Assembly: GCA_963969495.1 (NCBI GenBank)
Contig: OZ018317.1
Coordinates: 30,834,503 to 30,898,502 of the forward strand
Direction of reading: 5' to 3'
Length of the DNA: 64,000 nucleotides
Source of the DNA: Ceratothoa steindachneri
Lineage: Eukaryota; Arthropoda; Malacostraca; Isopoda; Cymothoidae
Both the position numbers and the translations under genes were made by a program. The notes under the pieces were generated by a model. The model did no database searches, was not told the origin of the DNA, and saw nothing but the letters and a program-made list of their open reading frames with translations. The stretch's first letter is position 1; every line of letters starts with the position of its first letter. Positions 57,627-64,000 of this stretch are shown here, in pieces.

Positions 57627-58640
57627 TTGTTTCGCGTGGGTAGTGTCCTAGCTCGTTCGCGTATCAGTGTTCCCTCAGTTAACTGCGCAAAAATATCATC
57701 CTTCGAAAAATTCAAGAGTAAGGGTGAAATGTTAGGTCTTTCGGGCAAAGACCTGATAAATTATGTACATAGAAAAGAAAGGAACGAACGAGCAGAGCGA
57801 AGGGAAGAGGAACTAAGAAAAATGGAGGAGAGTAAACTGAAGTTGGAGATGGAGGAGAACAAACTGAAGATAGAGAACAAACTGAAGATGGAAATGAAGA
57901 TGGAGAAGAACAAAATGGAGAACAAAATGGAGATGGAAGAACGTGAACAAATTAGGCAGCATGAGCTGGAAATGAGCCGAAATCAAATGGATTCTCAGTC
58001 CATCGGTTCCCGGGCTGAAATTCCCCAAACTTCTTCAGTCCACCATCCCGCTTTTAATGATTGGGAGGACTTTGGTTCATTTTCTGCCCATTTTTAGAGA
58101 ATCTTTCAGATCAATAGATGGGATCTCGAAAAGGATGGCGTCGCTCGCTTACTTTCCCTCCTAAATGCCAAATTAAGGGATATCTTCGTATCCCTTCCTC
58201 CGGAAGCAACTTTAGACTATTCCACGTTAAAGTCCGAATTGCTAGCCTCTGTTCATATAAATAGCGAATTCTACCACTCCCGATTCCGCCAGGAAAGGAT
58301 CCGCCCTGGCCAAACCTTTCGACAACACGGGTTCATCCTCCAAAGACACCTTCAGGGTGGCTGGATGCGTGCAAGATTCCCCAGGTCTACAAGTCTCTTT
58401 TGGACTTCTTCCTTAGGGATCAGCTTTTAGCTGTCGTGGCTCGCGAAATTCGCGCCTTCATTAAGGATAAACGTTGCGCCACTTTCAAGGAGTGCTTGGA
58501 AGAGGCCGATGTTTACGCGGGTAGTCACGATTTATACCCTAAGGATGTTAAAAAGGCTCCCCAATCACCCCCCAAAACTAAATTTTATGTCCCTAAGACC
58601 CCCTAAATTGGTTCCAAGATTTACCAAAGCTCCTAGTCCC
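57627..58640 (+). pseudogene. Gypsy gag, N-terminal and middle parts
   Basis: Opens with VGSVLARSRIS and SGKDLINYVHRKERNERAER. A highly charged coiled-coil block of Glu/Lys/Met heptads (about 57,815-57,965) follows, then DWEDFGSFSAHF and an in-frame TAG (58095-58097). The same frame continues RIFQINRWDLEKDGVARLLS, ATLDYSTLKSELLASVHINS (the retrotransposon gag/SCAN-like helical region) to about 58,330. A frame change then gives SLLDFFLRDQLLAVVAREIR and CATFKECLEEADVY to 58,606. One stop and one or two frame changes; not translatable as a whole. Confidence 0.78.
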
Positions 58641-59165
58641 TCGAAGCAAAAAGACTTCCATCCATCGGAACACCGAGACGTTAAGCCCCTAGTTTCTTCT
58701 CCCCCGGTTGTGCCGTACCAAAAGAACCCGATCATCTGCTACACCTGCGGAGTTCCCAGCCATTACCGCACGAAGTGTCCTCAAAACTCCCGATTCTCAA
58801 ACTCTCCGTCCCACCAAGTACACCAAATCTGGGCCGCCCCTGATCCTCCTCCGTCGCCTCAGGAGACCCCCGATCCTCCCTCGCCCGCCAAAGACCCGGT
58901 CCATCACGTAAACTTTCTCTTTAATGAGAACAACCCTGGTGGATTGAAGTTCGAGAACGGAACTGTGAACGGTCGCCGAGTATCCACCCTCGACCGTGAC
59001 ACCGGGTGCACCTGCCTTATAGTGTCTGAGGACCTACTCCATCCTGTTGGGCCCGACCACAAGAAATTTGCGGTGGTCCACGACTACCTTGGCCGGGCCA
59101 GTTGCTTTCCAGTAATTCGTTGTCACATCGAGGTGAGTATATGTCCGGTTGGGCCGAAGTGGTAG
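58640..59165 (+). pseudogene. Gypsy zinc knuckle and aspartic protease
   Basis: CYTCGVPSHYRTKC (about 58,738-58,780) is a perfect CX2CX4HX4C nucleocapsid knuckle. A Pro-rich linker (PPSPQETPDPPSPAKDP) leads to the protease, with DTGCTCLIVSEDLL (about 58,998-59,040), the D-[ST]-G catalytic motif (Asp present, DTG). A protease with a CTC following is common in arthropod Gypsy elements. The frame ends at 59,165, with no RT after it. Confidence 0.82.
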
Positions 59166-59479
59166 CGGCCCCAATCCAGTTATGCTCCGTTTTATTCGGT
59201 CAGAACCCCATAATTCACGACCATCCCGTGGCCCAGCCCGTGATTACCCGTACACAGGCAGCCCTGGAATCCCGTGCACCTGTTCCCCTGGAAATCCCTA
59301 TCGACCTGGAGTTTCAAGCCCTCCGGAGTGATAAGCTTCCCCACGCCCAGAAGGAGTGCGCAACTCCCTCCCCCCTTTGGGAGAAAACTAAAGCCCTCGA
59401 GCGTGAGTCCACCCGGGGTAACAAACGAGTCTCATACCTCGTGAAGAAGGACTTATTGAGAGGTTTGAGACCTAATTGG

Positions 59480-59765
<286 letters not shown>

Positions 59766-60141
59766 CCTCGTTAATGTTCCTAATTATGATTTTTTTTTTG
59801 GGGGGGGGATGTCCACTAAATTGTTAAGTTTTTGTTTGTCCCATATTTATGCCTCCATTTAATTGTTTCCTTTTTGGGGTGTTCCACTGAAATGTCGCCA
59901 ATGTTCTCCTGTGATTTTTCTTTTGTTTAAAATTGTATTAGTTAAATTCTCTATAATCGACCTGTTTAAGGCTCATGTCCGTAAATTCCGCGCTGAGCTC
60001 AGATTTACGGGGGTTTTTGTGTGTACACCTGTCGTAACAGGTCAGAATTTCCCTAGACCTTTGTAAATTCTAGTTTGACGGGTTGGGGCGATCCTTTCCT
60101 ACGCAACTGCTCTGTAAAGCATCATCTTTCGGTTGGGAGAT

Positions 60142-60847
60142 GTGAGAGGGAACCCCACGTGGAATCTCTTGAGCAGACGGAACTTCCACGCGCTGCCAAG
60201 GACCCGGTTAGGCCTAAATTGTTAAGCCTACCCCCCTCTCCCTTCCACAAGCGGTAGCCTCGAATCGAGTCCTCCACGATTCACCTTTATGCGGGCTAGA
60301 ATAGCTTCTGCAAGAAGATTCGAGGCCCTTCGAGAATAGTTACAACCCCCCCCCCCTTGTTTTGGGAGAACCGTCATCACTCCAACCTCCCGCTTAGAAG
60401 TTCCGAATGGCCTCACCTCACGTGCAGAAGACATCCGTAAGCCAACTCCTCTCCCCCCTTCAGTAACCAAATTAAGTTAATACCCACCCCCTTTGAATAG
60501 TCTCCTCCTGGAATACCTTAAGTTCTAACTTCATAGCCTGATTTATATTCTACAATTCCCCCTTTCATTTACTGATGTGATTTTGCCCGTTAATTCTCTG
60601 AGGTAATTTTACCCATCAATTCTCTCATTATTTTGTGTAAATAAAATTATATTTTTGTAATGCCTCTTTAAATAACCTTGAGCTTTGCCATTGTCCATAA
60701 TTTACCTGACCTCGTTGCACTCTCTCGCTACTCAGCCCGTCTAAACTCGTGGTTTTCTGTCTCTTTTGTCGGTTCGCTTTCAAGTTATTGGTCCCTCCCT
60801 CATAGATATAATATGGTATTGATATAATGTAATGTTATACCACGACA
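60142..60847 (+). repeat. Right LTR, internally deleted
   Basis: Matches the left LTR at 90% or better by eye (for example CCACGTGGAATCTCTTGAGC; GCGGTAGCCTCGAATCGAGT), lacks about 310 bp including the TATA box, and ends CACGACA followed by AGCAT. Confidence 0.9.
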
Positions 60848-60852
60848 AGCAT
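60848..60852. repeat. Target-site duplication, right copy (AGCAT)
   Basis: Pairs with 56155-56159. Confidence 0.85.
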
Positions 60853-61101
60853 ATTTGTGCTCTTTATGAGTGGCATAATGCTAGTGTGCGTCATTTTATC
60901 GTTAGCAAAAACAAAAAATATTGCAATTCCCAGTCATCATTAAAAACCCTGTGTTCTTCCTTCTTTGTTATTTTTGTCTTGTTTAACATGGTGCAAGTTT
61001 GGATCAATATTTAAAATAACAATAAGTTGAATTAACAGTTAATTAAGCTATTATAGAACTTTAGATTTTAGAACCTGCAGTTAATACCAGTTATATGTTT
61101 T

Positions 61102-61203
<102 letters not shown>

Positions 61204-61739
61204 GTAATAGACAATTCCAAATTAATTCAAATATTACAATTTTTATACCTGCTACTAAAAATACTGTATTGTTCGTGTGCCTGGGGTATGGGGGCTCTGC
61301 CCCCATATAAAAACGCTGCATGTACTTTATCATATTTTTACCGTTAATTAATTAAACTTAACGTTAATGAAACAAAAGCACAACTTAGTCACTCACCTAC
61401 CCTACTTCTAGGCATAATGCAACTTTCATTATTTGATGTTAAAATGGTCAGAGCTGAGAATCAATAGGCTGAGTGGGAAGTGAACATTATACTGTTTTGC
61501 CCATTATAGTACCTTAGCCTTTTTTGTTGTATGCCTAGGCCTCCAGGCCTACTAATGACCTGCTTGAATCACCCGTTCACGGTGGCCGAATTCTCCTTCT
61601 ATTACGATACGAAAGACACTTATTTATTCATAATATTGCAATTCTCAGATAGCTTTAAATAATTAATGTATACTTTTTACGAGATTCTCAATTTGTATTT
61701 TAGCACTTTGATAGTTTACTACTATAAGTGAGTATCACA

Positions 61740-61950
61740 TACAAAAGTATAATATTAAAGGCAAAAACATTTTTTGAGAAATGCAATGCTTCAAACTGTA
61801 TTGGAAGTATCGATATCAAGCACAGTCAGCTGAAATGTCCAGTTGTTGCGGGCTCACTTTTCCATAATTATAAAGGGTATCATTCTATCGTAGTACTGGC
61901 TGTTGCTGATGTCAAATGTTGTTTTACTGCGATCGATGTAGGGTCATATT
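61740..61950 (+). pseudogene. PIF/Harbinger transposase fragment
   Basis: CNASNCIGSIDIKHSQLKCP, SLFHNYKGYHSIVVLAVADV and FTAIDVGSYSG match the DDE core of Harbinger transposases (pattern NC.GAIDGKH, NYKG..SI.L.A..D....F...D.G..G), with two of the catalytic Asp present (SID and AIDVG). The frame is cut at 61,951, where a hAT end begins. The N-terminus is short and may start within the fragment's flank. Confidence 0.8.
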
Positions 61951-62668
61951 CAGGATGACCGGATTTTGAAAACTGAAATAAGGGACACCTAAATTGGAGA
62001 GGTAGTTGAACAATATAAAGAACACATAAACTAATAGGAAGTTACACACACAACGCGAAGTCCCTCTCAGCTGGGGTCCCGATTGTCCAGGACATACTTC
62101 ATTGAATTTTATTTGTGTTTATGGTGTGTTCATTGTAGATTTTTTACAAACAGCTGTTCATTACATGTGTCAAAGCATTATAATATTGCAATCATGCATC
62201 ATTTGCAGCAAGTCACTTTATAACTAAAGTGACTTGCCCTAATATACTGAGTAAATTGCAGAAAATAAAATACATATGATGAAAACCTTTCTATAATCCT
62301 TTTAAAATTATTTTACCCCATTGTTGTTAGTATGTTATTTGTAGTTGTCATACTTTGTATTCGATCCAATTGCTCTCAAGAGATGGTGTTTGGTTTGACC
62401 ATATGTGATGAAGTCAGAACAGGACAGCGTGAAATTGCACTTTATCTGTAGCTCTGACTTGATCAGTTCTACATTGCACCGGTTCCTGCACCCACCCCCA
62501 TAGTTGGCCCATCAGAGAAAATACGCTCTCCCCTTGACTATTTGAATGGGGCAATGCTCAATACAAATAAGGAGGTTCTTAAGATCCTTGCATTCGCTGA
62601 ATATATTGTTCCACTTCTCAATGACTGGCAGCATTGTCCATTAAGTGGGAATGAAATCGGCCTATGTA
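61951..62668 (-). mobile_element. Second hAT element remnant, inserted in the Harbinger transposase
   Basis: Left end CAGGATGACCGGATTTTGAA, like the hAT terminus CAGGGTGACCAGA. GTCCCGATTGTCCAGGACA at about 62,084 is typical subterminal sequence. The minus strand near 62,640-62,350 holds remnants of the C-terminal dimerisation domain: PVIEKWNNIFSECKDLKNL, then HCPIQIVKGRAYFL-like / ALPHSNSQGESVFS (compare LPHSNA.VER.FS), NRCNVELIKSELQIKCNF and LLRAIGSNTKYDN. Interrupted by the mariner at 62,669; its right end was not found. Confidence 0.6.

Positions 62669-64000
<1,332 letters not shown>

Noticed and set aside
57813..58028. Minus-strand Phe/Leu/His-rich frame
   Set aside because: Antisense of the gag Glu/Lys/Met coiled coil.

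Overview
This is animal nuclear DNA: a spliced neuronal transporter gene with long introns, tRNA-derived SINEs, hAT, Tc1/mariner and PIF/Harbinger transposon remnants, jockey/CR1-type LINEs, Penelope-like elements (PLEs), a Gypsy-type LTR element, and about seventeen long (TA)n tracts. The choline transporter sequence, the MADF/BESS-type protein and the mix of transposons suggest an invertebrate, most likely an arthropod (a crustacean would fit). I cannot name the species from sequence alone.

1-6,980 carries no gene I can support. It holds a decayed PLE (1.65-3.56 kb) whose left end is a 74-bp-arm palindrome, (TA)n tracts and a SINE head. 6,981-25,822 (+) is the last five coding exons of a high-affinity choline transporter (SLC5A7/CHT). 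The exons are joined by introns of 463 bp to 11.4 kb, with consistent reading phase and GT/AG sites at every junction. The introns contain hAT-type MITEs, a mariner relic, a putative Helentron-type repeat, a SINE, Tc1 and hAT remnants and microsatellites. The donor of exon C is embedded in a tandem repeat made of copies of itself.

26.8-46 kb is gene-free and full of transposon debris: a jockey-like LINE with a Helentron-like repeat inside it, a deleted mariner, a CR1-like LINE on the minus strand (33.2-35.8 kb), a hAT MITE with near-perfect 8-bp target duplications, a PLE endonuclease fragment next to two SINE copies, and LINE ORF1 and RT fragments. 46.2-51.9 kb is a train of PLE units, each separated from the next by (TA)n. 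One unit has 64-bp inverted ends and another is a head-to-head foldback.

53.9-63.6 kb is a nested stack. A Harbinger-like locus (MADF/BESS ORF on minus, transposase fragment on plus) appears split by a ZBED/FAM200-like hAT. That hAT is in turn split by a 4.7-kb Gypsy LTR element with a 5-bp target duplication. The Harbinger transposase fragment is cut by a second hAT, into which a 930-bp deleted mariner with intact TIRs has inserted.

The only gene likely to serve the host is the choline transporter. Nothing here is a CRISPR array, operon or bacterial system. The most interesting structures are the PLE-(TA)n architecture, the splice-donor tandem repeat, and the nested insertions that give relative ages.
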